DNA of 64,000 nt, taken from the NCBI GenBank assembly GCA_963728355.1, contig CAVSJQ010000002.1, forward strand, positions 124,001 through 188,000. Direction: 5' to 3'. A model generated the notes under the pieces. It did no database searches. It was not told where the DNA came from and was given only the letters and a program-made list of their open reading frames with translations. A program made the translations under genes and the position numbers. The stretch is from Sva-07 sp963728355. Its GTDB lineage: Bacteria > Actinomycetota > Acidimicrobiia > Acidimicrobiales > Ilumatobacteraceae. Every line of letters starts with the position of its first letter. Position 1 is the stretch's first letter. Below, piece by piece: positions 1 to 8,074 of the stretch.

Positions 1-849
1 CGTTCGGAGCGGGTCGCCGTTGCGATCGAGTACCAGGACGAGATGGTGGGCTGGTTCGGCGACCGAGCCCACGACGCATTCCGGCGGGCGGTGTGGAACA
101 TCGCCGTCGACGTGCGTGACGGCACCGTGATGCGCGGCGAGGTGCTCTCGCGCTGGCAGGACGTCGTCGGAACCGGCGAGCTGTTGCGGTCGCTGCAGTC
201 GTCGATCGGGCGCGTCCGCGACCGGATCGCGTCGGCGATCACCCGCCGCCCCCCGAATGCCGAACGCTTCCAGGGAGCGGTCACCTCCGGCGTCGAGGCG
301 GTGGTGCTCGAACGCGCCGCCCAGGCGATCGACGAGACCGTCGGCCAGTGGCGATCCCAACAGGCCGGCGCAGCCCTCCTCGCCGAGTGCGAGCGTCGCG
401 GCGTCGACCTCACACGACCATCGCGCGATCTGGCTCAGAGGACGGATCGGATGGTGCGCGACTGGCAGGCCGGACTGGTCGACCTGCTGCGACGCGAGAG
501 CGTCGGCAAACAGCGCTCGGCGAAGGTGCTCAGCTACGGCGTCAACGGTGTGGCGCTCGTGCTGATGGTCGGCGTCTTCGCCCAGACCGGTGGACTCACC
601 GGGGCCGAGGTCGCGATCGCCGGCGGGTCGACGGCGATGGGGCAGAAGCTCGTCGAGGCGCTCCTCGGCGACCAGGCCGTCCGGCGGCTGACCGCCCAGG
701 CTCGCAGCGATCTCGAGCAGCGCATCGACGTGCTCCTCGGCGCCGAGGCGGCCCGCTTCGACGACGCGCTCGCCGGTCACCGCGCCCCCGATCGCGCGGA
801 CCGGCTGCGCGACCTGTCCCGGCGACTCCGCTCCGGAGTCGCGCCGTGA
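1..849 (+). CDS. Dynamin-like GTPase family protein, C-terminal part (5' end outside window)
   Basis: The reading frame is open from base 1, so the start codon and any GTPase domain lie upstream of the window; an internal ATG at 43 is in frame but is unlikely to be the true start. What remains is largely helical and charged, with a hydrophobic hairpin at about 545-660 (GVALVLMVGVFAQTGGLTG and following) and a charged tail. This matches the C-terminal stalk and membrane region of actinobacterial dynamin-like/YfjP-type GTPases, which are often encoded as adjacent pairs. A second GTPase gene follows after 16 bases, supporting a two-gene operon. The family assignment rests on context and the membrane hairpin, because no G motifs are visible in this fragment. 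Confidence 0.6.
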   Translation, partial: RSERVAVAIEYQDEMVGWFGDRAHDAFRRAVWNIAVDVRDGTVMRGEVLSRWQDVVGTGELLRSLQSSIGRVRDRIASAITRRPPNAERFQGAVTSGVEAVVLERAAQAIDETVGQWRSQQAGAALLAECERRGVDLTRPSRDLAQRTDRMVRDWQAGLVDLLRRESVGKQRSAKVLSYGVNGVALVLMVGVFAQTGGLTGAEVAIAGGSTAMGQKLVEALLGDQAVRRLTAQARSDLEQRIDVLLGAEAARFDDALAGHRAPDRADRLRDLSRRLRSGVAP

Positions 850-865
850 CGCCGGGAGCACCCAC

Positions 866-2569
866 GTGAACCCGGCGAACGGCACCGCCGACACCGGTCG
901 CGCCGGGCAGCGTCTCGCCGAACGCCTCGACCGGCTCGCCGAGATCTCCGCCGTCGCCGACGGTCGCATCCCGCCGGACGTCGCTGTGCGTGTGGACGCC
1001 ACGGTGCAGCGCGCCCGCGGGCGACTGGGTCATGGTTCCGCCCACACCGTCGTCGCGCTCGCGGGTGCCACCGGGAGCGGCAAGTCGACGCTGTTCAACG
1101 CGCTCACCGGTCGCGAGATCGCTGCCACCAGCGTCCGCCGGCCGACCACCTCGGCAACCCAGGCGGCGGTGTTCAGCTCCGGCTCGACGTTGCGTGCTGA
1201 CGCGGGCGGGCTGCTGTCGTGGCTCGACGTGCGTCAGCACGCCGTCGTCGACGATCCGTCCCTCGACGGTCTGGTGCTGCTCGACCTTCCCGACCACGAC
1301 TCGACCGAGGCCGCCCACCGTCAGGAGGTCGACCGCCTCGTGAAGGTCGTCGACGTGTTCGTGTGGGTCGTCGACCCGCAGAAGTACGCCGACGCCGCAC
1401 TGCACCACGGCTACCTCCGTCGCTTCGCCGGCCACGCCGACGTCACCGTCGTCGTCCTCAACCAGGTCGACACCATCGCTGCCGAGCACCGCAACGAGGC
1501 GTTGGACGACCTGGCCCGCGTCCTCGCAGCCGACGGGCTCCCCGTGGCCCGCAGCGGAGTGGTCGCCGCCGTGACCGGCAAGGACAGCGGCGTTCGGGTG
1601 ATGGCTGCGTCGGCGCTCACCGGCGACGGCGTCGACGCATTGCGACGCGAGATCGCGGCACGGGTGAGCGCCCACCGTGCGTTCGTCGACCGCATCGACG
1701 CGGACATCGACTGGATCGCCGACGACCTCGACGCCGCACTCGGCGACCGAGATCCTCGTCCCATCTCCGACCGGTCGGCGGCGCAGCTGGGCGTGGCGCT
1801 GGCGGGCGCTGCCGGAGTCGACGGCGTGGCCGATGCCGTCGCACAGGCGCATCGACGGCGTGGCGTGCACGCCGCCGGATGGCCACCGACTCGGTGGATC
1901 TCGCGCGTCAGGCCCGACCCGTTGCGACGACTCGGCCTCGACCGTTCCACCCGCAGCCCCACGGCGACGTCCGACGTCGACGGGGTGGCCGCATCCGCCG
2001 CCCGCACCAACCTCCCGCGGCCGACGTCGATCGCCACGGCGACAGCGTCGACGGCGGTCCGCCAGGTCGTCGACGATGCCTCCGCAGGACTCCCCGCACT
2101 GTGGCGCGACCAGCTCCGCTCGGTCGCCGACGCACGCCGAGCCGACCGGGACGATGCCCTCGACCGGGCGGTCGCAGCGGTCGACCTCCCCACGCGAACG
2201 CCGCGCTGGTGGCGCGCCGTCGGGCTGGTGCAGTGGCTGCTCGCCGCGGCGCTCGCCGTGGGGCTGCTCTGGTTGACGGCGATCTTCGTGGTCGCCTGGC
2301 TCAACCTCCCCGACCTGCCGACCGCCGAGATCGGTGCGCTGCCCCTGCCGACGGTGCTGGCGGTCGGCGGCGCCCTGCTGGGGCTGGTCGTCGCGGCCCT
2401 CGCGCGCGCCGCCAACCGTGCCGGCGCCCGCCGCCGCGCGTCCATCACCCGCCGCCGTCTCGTCGCCGCGACGACCGAGGTCGGCCGCGCGCTCGTGATC
2501 GCCCCGGTCGACGCCGAACTGGTCACCCTCGCCCGGTTGCGCCGTCTGGTCAGCGGGCTCCGGCGCTGA
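866..2569 (+). CDS. Membrane-anchored dynamin-like (YfjP-type) GTPase
   Basis: The 567-residue protein has a clear P-loop GATGSGKST at about residues 67-75, a G3-like DLPDHDS at about 140-146, NQVD (G4) at about 199-202 and an ASAL G5-like segment, so it should bind and hydrolyse GTP. Two hydrophobic helices near residues 454-480 and 491-515 would anchor it in the cytoplasmic membrane with both ends inside. The GTG start is preceded by GGGAG. It follows the C-terminal part of a related gene by 16 bases. Paired bacterial dynamins such as Streptomyces DynA/DynB remodel membranes at division septa; a similar role here is inferred. The alternative is a generic stress GTPase of the YfjP class. Confidence 0.8.
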   Translation: MNPANGTADTGRAGQRLAERLDRLAEISAVADGRIPPDVAVRVDATVQRARGRLGHGSAHTVVALAGATGSGKSTLFNALTGREIAATSVRRPTTSATQAAVFSSGSTLRADAGGLLSWLDVRQHAVVDDPSLDGLVLLDLPDHDSTEAAHRQEVDRLVKVVDVFVWVVDPQKYADAALHHGYLRRFAGHADVTVVVLNQVDTIAAEHRNEALDDLARVLAADGLPVARSGVVAAVTGKDSGVRVMAASALTGDGVDALRREIAARVSAHRAFVDRIDADIDWIADDLDAALGDRDPRPISDRSAAQLGVALAGAAGVDGVADAVAQAHRRRGVHAAGWPPTRWISRVRPDPLRRLGLDRSTRSPTATSDVDGVAASAARTNLPRPTSIATATASTAVRQVVDDASAGLPALWRDQLRSVADARRADRDDALDRAVAAVDLPTRTPRWWRAVGLVQWLLAAALAVGLLWLTAIFVVAWLNLPDLPTAEIGALPLPTVLAVGGALLGLVVAALARAANRAGARRRASITRRRLVAATTEVGRALVIAPVDAELVTLARLRRLVSGLRR

Positions 2570-2578
2570 CTGCCCCGA

Positions 2579-2622
2579 TCTCGCGAACCACTCATGCGTC
2601 CGACGTGACGCCGTTCGCGAGA
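2579..2622. terminator. Inverted repeat between convergent genes
   Basis: Perfect 10-base arms (TCTCGCGAAC and GTTCGCGAGA) are separated by a 24-base loop. The element lies just after the GTPase stop codon and before the 3' end of the convergent transporter gene. The loop is long and there is no T-run, so it may be a REP-like palindrome rather than a classical terminator. Confidence 0.4.
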
Positions 2623-2681
2623 ACGCAGTGGCGAGTGGGACCGGCGAGCGGCAGAGGGAGGGAGTGGCAGTGGGGACGGGG

Positions 2682-3776
2682 TCAGTGCTCGTGGCGGTGG
2701 TGGAGGTCGGGCAGATGCGGGTGGCGGTGGGTGAGCGGAGCGTGACGGTGGACGTGAGTGTGACGGTCCGGCGGCGCAGCGGCCACGCTCCCGCTCCCAC
2801 GGTCGCGCTCGTGCTGGTGCTGGTGGTGCCGGTCGTGGGTGTGTTCGTGGGTGTGTTCCGACGCGCGGTGCCGATGTTCGTGTTCGTGGTCACTGCCGAC
2901 GACGAAGGCGACGCCGCCGGCGGCGATCAGGAAGGCGACGACCTGGCGGCCCGTCACCGCTTCGTCGAGCACGGTCCACGCCACGAGCGCTCCGATGAAG
3001 GGCGCCGTCGCGAAGATCAGCTGTCCGCGAGCGGCACCCAGCTCGCGGGCGCCCGACACCCACAGCGTGATCGAGGCGCCGTACCCGAAGCCGCCGATGA
3101 CGAGCGCGGCGAGCACCGAACCCGCCCTCGGGACGTCGGTCAGCGAGAGGCCGATGACCAGGTTCGTGCCGCCGGCGACGACCCCCTTGACGATGGTGAT
3201 CTGGCTCGGGCTGATCTGATCGAGCGCGGCGGTGGCGCTGTTGTCGATCGCCCAGCACAGACAGGCCCCGGCGATCAGGACGACACCCCACCGAAGTGTC
3301 GGACTGCCCGACCAGGACAGCACGAGGCTGCCGGCGACGACGAGCGCAGTGCCGGCGACGACGTTGCGGCCGAGTTGTTCGTGGAAGAACAGACTGGCGA
3401 CGATCGTGGTGAACACGAGCTCGAGGTTCAACAGCAGCGACGCGGTCGCCGCCGGCACCTCGCCGAGTCCCGCAGCGAGCAGGACCGGGCCGACTGCACC
3501 GCCGAGGACCACGGCGATGGAGAGGTTCGGCAGCGACGCCCGTACGGCACGGCGCGTCGGCGGGTTCCGACCGACGAACGGGATGACGGCGAGGGCCGCA
3601 CCGACGTAGAGCAGCCCGGCCAGCGTGAATGCGCCCATGTCGTCGGTGAGCGTCGACGCCAGCGGCGCCGAGATACCGAACAGGACGGCGGCCGCGCCAC
3701 AGCGCACGGCGCCGGTGCGGGCCAGGCTGGCGTTCAGATCCGCCCCGCCACACAGATGGACGTCCACTCGCCGCAT
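2682..3776 (-). CDS. EamA/DMT-family transporter with histidine-rich C-terminal tail
   Basis: The 364-residue product has about ten hydrophobic helices arranged as two EamA repeats, typical of drug/metabolite-type transporters; the substrate cannot be told from sequence. The second repeat ends near AFLIAAGGVAFVVGSD. It is followed by a tail of about 70 residues with about 23 histidines (HEHEHRHR, HTHEHTHDRHH, HTHVHRH), which EamA proteins normally lack and which suggests metal binding. The ATG at 3776 has only a modest purine tract. A much better ribosome site (GGAGG at about 3822-3826) serves another frame at 3817, so the true start may be further inside, at one of the in-frame GTG codons. 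Confidence 0.75.
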   Translation of the reverse strand: MRRVDVHLCGGADLNASLARTGAVRCGAAAVLFGISAPLASTLTDDMGAFTLAGLLYVGAALAVIPFVGRNPPTRRAVRASLPNLSIAVVLGGAVGPVLLAAGLGEVPAATASLLLNLELVFTTIVASLFFHEQLGRNVVAGTALVVAGSLVLSWSGSPTLRWGVVLIAGACLCWAIDNSATAALDQISPSQITIVKGVVAGGTNLVIGLSLTDVPRAGSVLAALVIGGFGYGASITLWVSGARELGAARGQLIFATAPFIGALVAWTVLDEAVTGRQVVAFLIAAGGVAFVVGSDHEHEHRHRASEHTHEHTHDRHHQHQHERDRGSGSVAAAPPDRHTHVHRHAPLTHRHPHLPDLHHRHEH

Positions 3777-3817
3777 GCGGGTCCCGCCGGACCGACGCAG
3801 TCGTCGTCTGAACGCAT
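3734..3817 (-). CDS. Putative 27-residue leader peptide overlapping the transporter start
   Basis: On the minus strand a strong GAGAGGAGG ribosome site is followed, at good spacing, by an ATG at 3817 that opens a 27-codon frame ending in TGA within the first codons of the EamA gene in another frame. It contains three cysteines and several acidic residues and resembles no protein I recognise. It could be a leader peptide that couples or controls translation of the transporter. It could also show that the transporter's first codons are misread because of a sequencing frameshift. I cannot decide between these from the sequence alone. Confidence 0.35.
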   Translation of the reverse strand: MRSDDDCVGPAGPACGEWTSICVAGRI

Positions 3818-3950
3818 CGGCACCTCCTCTCAGATCTCGGCACGGGATCACGGGTCTTCCCGGCCGTGCATGTCCGCAATCACCGATGGGTACTGCCAAC
3901 GGCGGTCGGCAGGTTGCCGATCGTACGACCCGAACCAGGAGGACCGCCTG

Positions 3951-4169
3951 ATGGCCACCACCCACGAACTCACCGACAACATCGTGTACGACCTCGTCAG
4001 CATCCAATACCACGCGCTGCAGGCCAACGAGTCCTACGACCGCTACCTGCAGGACGCACACCGCGAGGAGCACGCCGACGTGACCGAGTTCATCGAGCAG
4101 TGTCGCGACCAGGACCGCGAGCGCGTCCGTCGGTGCCATCAGCTGCTCGGCGAGATGACGACCGGCTGA
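3951..4169 (+). CDS. Small helical hypothetical protein (72 aa)
   Basis: The ATG is preceded by a near-ideal AGGAGG at 3937-3942, which sets the start. The 72-residue protein is acidic and almost wholly predicted helical, with DNIVYDLVSIQYHALQANES followed by a His/Glu-rich segment and a final basic helix. The E-x-x-H-like spacing of Glu and His (REEHADVTEFIEQ) recalls ferritin-like or four-helix-bundle fragments, but I do not assign a family. There is no signal peptide. It stands alone between the transporter and the BNR-repeat gene. Confidence 0.7.
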   Translation: MATTHELTDNIVYDLVSIQYHALQANESYDRYLQDAHREEHADVTEFIEQCRDQDRERVRRCHQLLGEMTTG

Positions 4170-4312
4170 GCCGGGGCGCTGATCGACCCGGCATCCTCCC
4201 CCTCTCACCGTTGGGGTGGCCCGTCTCCGTCGCCGAGCACGGCGCGCGATGATTTTCGTCGACCTGCGTCGTCTCTTCTGAGAGCGTGCGGCTCGAGCAA
4301 CAAGGAGGCACC

Positions 4313-5446
4313 ATGTCAGCAATCGGATCGACACAGGTTCTGGTGGGCACCCGCAAGGGCCTGTTCATCGCATCGTCGGAGTCGAGTCGCCGGTCGTGGT
4401 CGATGTCCGAACCGCACCACCTCGGTCACGTGGTCCAGCACGCCGTGGTCGACCCACGCAACGGCACCCGACTCCTCGCAGCGTGCAGCACCGGTCACCT
4501 CGGCCCGACGGTGTTCCGGTCGGACGACCTCGGCGCCAGCTGGAGCGAATCGAGTCGGCCACCGGCCTTTCGCACCGGTGAACGGTTGCAGCGCAGCGTC
4601 GACAAGGTGTTCTGGCTCACGCCGGGCCATGCGGACGACCCCGACGTCTGGTACGCCGGGACGGTACCGCAGGGACTGTTCCGCAGTGAGGACGGTGGCG
4701 ACACGTGGGATCCCGTCGACGGGTGGAACGACCACCCGATGTGGGAGACCTGGGCGGAGTTCCCGTACCAGGGCACCCCCGACGGCGCGATGCTGCACTC
4801 CGTGACCGTCGACCCACGCGACCGCCGGCACCTGTACATCGGCCTGTCGGGCGGAGGCGTGTTCGAGAGCTCCGACGGCGGATCCGGGTGGCATCCCTTG
4901 AACCGGGGCGTCGAAGCGGAATTCCTGCCCGACCCCGACGCCGAGTACGGCCACGATCCGCACTGCGTGCGCCTCCACCCCGCCATGCCCGATCGCCTGT
5001 ACCAGCAGAACCACTGCGGTCTGTACCGGATGGACCGGCCGTCGGAGACCTGGGAACGCATCGGTCGGAACATGCCCGCTGACGTCGGCGACATCGGCTT
5101 CCCCGTCGAACTGCACCCCCGAGATCCCGACACGGCCTGGGTGTTCCCGATGGACGGCAGCGACGTGTGGCCGCGCACCAGCCCTGATGGTCGGCCCGCC
5201 GTCTACGTCACCCGGGATGCCGGATGCAGCTTCGAACGTCAGGGTGCAGGACTTCCGGAGCGCGCATGGTTCACCGTGAAGCGCCAGGCGATGACGACCG
5301 ACGCAGCCGAGCCGGTGGGGGTGTACTTCGGCACGACGTCGGGGGAGCTGTGGGCAAGCGCAGACGAGGGCGCCAGCTGGAGCTGTATCGCAGCGCACCT
5401 TCCCGAGATCTACTCCGTCGAGGTAGCGCCGTCCGCGGGGTCCTGA
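4313..5446 (+). CDS. BNR/Asp-box repeat beta-propeller protein
   Basis: The 377-residue protein carries at least five S-x-D-x-G-x-x-W-type Asp boxes: RSDDLGASW near residue 70, RSEDGGDTW near 124, ESSDGGSGW near 186, VTRDAGCSF near 300 and ASADEGASW near 348. This indicates a sialidase/VPS10-like beta-propeller. No signal peptide is visible, so it probably acts in the cytoplasm, and no sialidase catalytic Arg triad can be confirmed. The ATG at 4313 follows AAGGAGG. Its stop codon overlaps the start of the MoaD/ThiS-like gene (TGATG), so the two products are likely made together and may interact. The function is unknown; annotation as exo-alpha-sialidase would be unsafe. Confidence 0.75.
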   Translation: MSAIGSTQVLVGTRKGLFIASSESSRRSWSMSEPHHLGHVVQHAVVDPRNGTRLLAACSTGHLGPTVFRSDDLGASWSESSRPPAFRTGERLQRSVDKVFWLTPGHADDPDVWYAGTVPQGLFRSEDGGDTWDPVDGWNDHPMWETWAEFPYQGTPDGAMLHSVTVDPRDRRHLYIGLSGGGVFESSDGGSGWHPLNRGVEAEFLPDPDAEYGHDPHCVRLHPAMPDRLYQQNHCGLYRMDRPSETWERIGRNMPADVGDIGFPVELHPRDPDTAWVFPMDGSDVWPRTSPDGRPAVYVTRDAGCSFERQGAGLPERAWFTVKRQAMTTDAAEPVGVYFGTTSGELWASADEGASWSCIAAHLPEIYSVEVAPSAGS

Positions 5447-5706
5447 TGCGGATCCAGATCCCGACTCCGCTGCGGTCGTACACCGCCGGTGAGAAGTTCG
5501 TCGAAGCGCGCGGCGTCACGATCGGCGACGTCCTCGTCGATCTCGATCGCCGCTTTCCGGGACTCCGTTTCCGGGTGGTCGACGAGCAGGGCCGCCTGCG
5601 TCCGCACATGCGGATCTTCGTCAACCGTGTGAGCGAGGACGACCTGTCGACGCCGGTGTCCGGTGACGACGAGGTGGTGCTGATGCAGGCGCTCTCCGGT
5701 GGTTGA
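5446..5706 (+). CDS. MoaD/ThiS-like ubiquitin-fold sulfur-carrier protein
   Basis: The 86-residue protein starts with a beta strand (MRIQIPTPLRSYT), has the V-x-x-V/L-L-x-x-L-D-x-x-F-PG segment typical of MoaD/ThiS (IGDVLVDLDRRFPGLRFRVV) and ends in Gly-Gly (LSGG), the tail that is adenylated and thiocarboxylated in sulfur carriers. Translation starts at an ATG overlapping the stop codon of the upstream BNR-repeat gene. No MoaE, ThiG or E1-like activating enzyme is in the window, so the sulfur acceptor is unknown. The pairing with a beta-propeller rather than a molybdopterin or thiamin gene suggests a different role. Confidence 0.8.
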   Translation: MRIQIPTPLRSYTAGEKFVEARGVTIGDVLVDLDRRFPGLRFRVVDEQGRLRPHMRIFVNRVSEDDLSTPVSGDDEVVLMQALSGG

Positions 5707-5778
5707 CCGCAACGCGGCCGGCATGGACATGATCGATCGGAGGCGCGAGCATGGAGGTGCAGCGAAAGGAGATCCGCC

Positions 5779-6630
5779 ATGGGCGCTCGACGATCGGCTT
5801 TGTTCCGACGAATCTGGGCCCTCGGAGTGGTCGGCTTCGGGCTCGCGGCCTGTGGCGTCGACGCCCCGCCGTCGGCCGACTCACCGTACGCCGACGCGGT
5901 CGAGCTCGCGCCGATCGACGATCCGACCGCGACGACGCCGGTGGACGACCTGACCGTCGCCGCCGACGCACCGACCGCCCTCGCCGAACAACAAGTGCTC
6001 GACCAGCCGGCGATCTGGCCGGCACCCGACGTCGTGTTCGCCACCCCCGAGGAGGCGGCGGCCGATTTCGTCTCGGCCGTCCTCATCACCGACGGCGATC
6101 CCGCCCTCGGCGACTTCCGCCAGGGTGATTTGCGCAGTGGGGAGATCCCGGTGCTGTTCGCCGGCGAGTCCGGCGACCTCGATCCACCGCTGCAGCAGGG
6201 CCTGCTCTTCCTGCGTCAGATCGGGCCGACCGACGGCTGGTACGTGATCGGCGCGGTGAGCGACGGCGTCGCGATCGACACGCCGTCCACGCTGGACCAG
6301 ATCCCGGCGAGCACCCTCACGGTCTCGGGCGAGGGCCGCGGTTTCGAGGGAACGCTGGTCGTGTCCGCCTTCCCGCCCGGCGACGCCACCGCCGGGATCG
6401 ATCGCGAGATCGGCGCCGGCGGGGCCTTCGACGAGCTCGAGCCCTACAGCGTCGAACTCGACCTGTCCGGTGCCGCAGCCGGCGATGTCGTGGCGATCCT
6501 CGTGCAGGGCGACACCGGCCTCGGCAGCGACCCGGGCAGCTTCGCCGCGATCCCCGTCGTCATCTCGTCGGGGTCGCCGTCGACCACCAGCCCCCCGACC
6601 ATTCCGCCGACCATTCCGCCGACGGAGTGA
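5779..6630 (+). CDS. Secreted lipoprotein with C-terminal Gmad2-like domain
   Basis: The 283-residue precursor has an Arg-rich n-region, a hydrophobic stretch and a lipobox LAAC at about residues 22-25, so it should be lipidated on Cys25 and held on the outer face of the membrane. A Pro/Thr/Asp-rich linker follows. Residues at about 180-265 (LTVSGEGRGFEGTLVVSAF and following) resemble the Ig-like Gmad2 domain found in spore-germination and surface proteins. The C-terminus ends in repeated PPTIPPTIPPTE, probably cell-wall spanning. The ATG is preceded by AAAGGAG. It lies downstream of the ThiS-like gene on the same strand but has its own ribosome site. The ligand is unknown. Confidence 0.75.
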   Translation: MGARRSALFRRIWALGVVGFGLAACGVDAPPSADSPYADAVELAPIDDPTATTPVDDLTVAADAPTALAEQQVLDQPAIWPAPDVVFATPEEAAADFVSAVLITDGDPALGDFRQGDLRSGEIPVLFAGESGDLDPPLQQGLLFLRQIGPTDGWYVIGAVSDGVAIDTPSTLDQIPASTLTVSGEGRGFEGTLVVSAFPPGDATAGIDREIGAGGAFDELEPYSVELDLSGAAAGDVVAILVQGDTGLGSDPGSFAAIPVVISSGSPSTTSPPTIPPTIPPTE

Positions 6631-6666
6631 GCCGGCGCTGCTCGCCCGCCTGAGCAGCGGTCCGGC

Positions 6667-7974
6667 TCAGCGCGGTCCGGTCACTTGGATCCTGACACCG
6701 CTCTTCGGCATCGCCGGCACCCGGCGTGGGCTGACGCGGAGGTCCTGCGGTGGCATCGAGATCTCGACCGACGTGAGGGCACGGACGGCCGTCTCGAGCA
6801 GCCGGATCGTGATCCATTCGCCGGCGCAGCGGTGATGGAGGGAGTGGTCGCCGCCGCCTTGCGGCACGAAGTCGAACGGTCCCGGCTCGGTGCCGGCGAA
6901 CCGACCGGGGTCGAAGCGGTCCGGGTTCGTCCAGCGCGCGGCGTGGCGGTCGGTGCCGTACAGGTCGAGCAGCACGAGCCCGTCCCGTTCGATCGGGACG
7001 CCACGCCAGACCAGGTCCTGGCGGGCACGCGCGCCGACGACCGGGAAGAACGGCGCCGTCCGACGAACCTCCTGCACGAAGTCGTGGATGCGCGCCTCGC
7101 GGTCCGGTGCATCCGGGGCGAGACGACCGGTCCAGTGCGGATGGTTGTGCAGCGCCATCGCAGCGAAACACACGAACCGCTCGACCGCCACGGTCGGACG
7201 CAGGAGGTTCAACAGTTCGACCGCGGCGATCCGCGCCGGCAGGAGGTCGCCGTCGATGTCCCGATGCCGTGCGACCGCCGCCAGTGGCCTCTCGTCGCCG
7301 ACCTCGACCGATCCGTCGCGGACGGCCTCGATCAGTTCGGCCATCTCCGAGTTGAGCCGGCGTCGCTCGCGTCGGGCGCGCACGTGGCGAGGACCCGGCA
7401 CGAGGGGACCGTCGTAGAGCGCCCGCAATGCGGCGGCACGGCGGGGGTTGTCGGCCTCGTCGAGCGGCACCCCCGCCCACCGGTGCACGGCGGCCGAGAA
7501 GATCTCGGCCGCCGCGGTGGTCAGCACGACCGGATCGTCGCGACGGGCCCACCGCGTCATGGCGTCGGCCCAGCCGACCGCGCTCCACTCGTCGATCTCG
7601 TCGAGCGACTCGGACGTCATCGTGGACATGAACAGCTCCTTGCGCCGGCGGTGCTCGGCTCCGTCGAGCGTCTGCACCCCGCCGTGTCCCGTCAGCGTCG
7701 ACAGCACCCGGTCGGGGAGGGCGTCACGGCGTCGGAACCGCTCGTGGTCGTAGACGAACTCGGCCGCCTCGGCGCCGCGCAGACAGACGATGCGATGGCC
7801 GGCGAGGCGGGTGGCGTAGACGTCCGCGCCGACCGCATCGCAACGTTGCGAGATGAAGCCGTACCCGTGGACGAGCAGCCGGACCGAGTCGGCGATCTGC
7901 TGCCAGGCATCAGGACCGGTCACGACGTGCTGCTTCCCGGTCGATTCGGGCGGTGAGTCGAGGGTGGTGCTCAT
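6667..7974 (-). CDS. Cytochrome P450, CYP152-type fatty-acid peroxygenase
   Basis: The 435-residue protein has the K-helix E-x-x-R (QEVRRTAPFFPVVG) and a heme loop PQGGGDHSLHHRCAGEW with the thiolate Cys near residue 383. The I-helix region reads NLLRPTVAVERF near residue 257, where ordinary P450s have an acid-alcohol pair. Arg-Pro at this site and the GGGDH heme loop are hallmarks of CYP152 enzymes (P450-BSbeta, SPalpha, OleT), which use hydrogen peroxide to hydroxylate or decarboxylate fatty acids. No redox partner is adjacent, which fits peroxide use. The ATG at 7974 is chosen by homology length. Whether it hydroxylates or decarboxylates cannot be read directly. Confidence 0.88.
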   Translation of the reverse strand: MSTTLDSPPESTGKQHVVTGPDAWQQIADSVRLLVHGYGFISQRCDAVGADVYATRLAGHRIVCLRGAEAAEFVYDHERFRRRDALPDRVLSTLTGHGGVQTLDGAEHRRRKELFMSTMTSESLDEIDEWSAVGWADAMTRWARRDDPVVLTTAAAEIFSAAVHRWAGVPLDEADNPRRAAALRALYDGPLVPGPRHVRARRERRRLNSEMAELIEAVRDGSVEVGDERPLAAVARHRDIDGDLLPARIAAVELLNLLRPTVAVERFVCFAAMALHNHPHWTGRLAPDAPDREARIHDFVQEVRRTAPFFPVVGARARQDLVWRGVPIERDGLVLLDLYGTDRHAARWTNPDRFDPGRFAGTEPGPFDFVPQGGGDHSLHHRCAGEWITIRLLETAVRALTSVEISMPPQDLRVSPRRVPAMPKSGVRIQVTGPR

Positions 7975-8074
7975 GGCGGTCTGGTACCCCGCACCGCCGA
8001 GCGTGATTCGGTGCCGCGACGACGCGGTCACGACGAGGGGGGTGGGCTCGGGCGGAGGTGGGTACGTCCCGCCC

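Noticed and set aside
1219..2745. A 508-codon Arg-rich frame inside the GTPase gene
   Set aside because: It is an out-of-frame shadow of the GTPase gene, with composition typical of frame-shifted high-GC coding sequence.
4313..5446. Annotation of the Asp-box protein as a sialidase
   Set aside because: Asp boxes only indicate a propeller; there is no signal peptide and I cannot confirm the catalytic Arg, Tyr and Glu residues.
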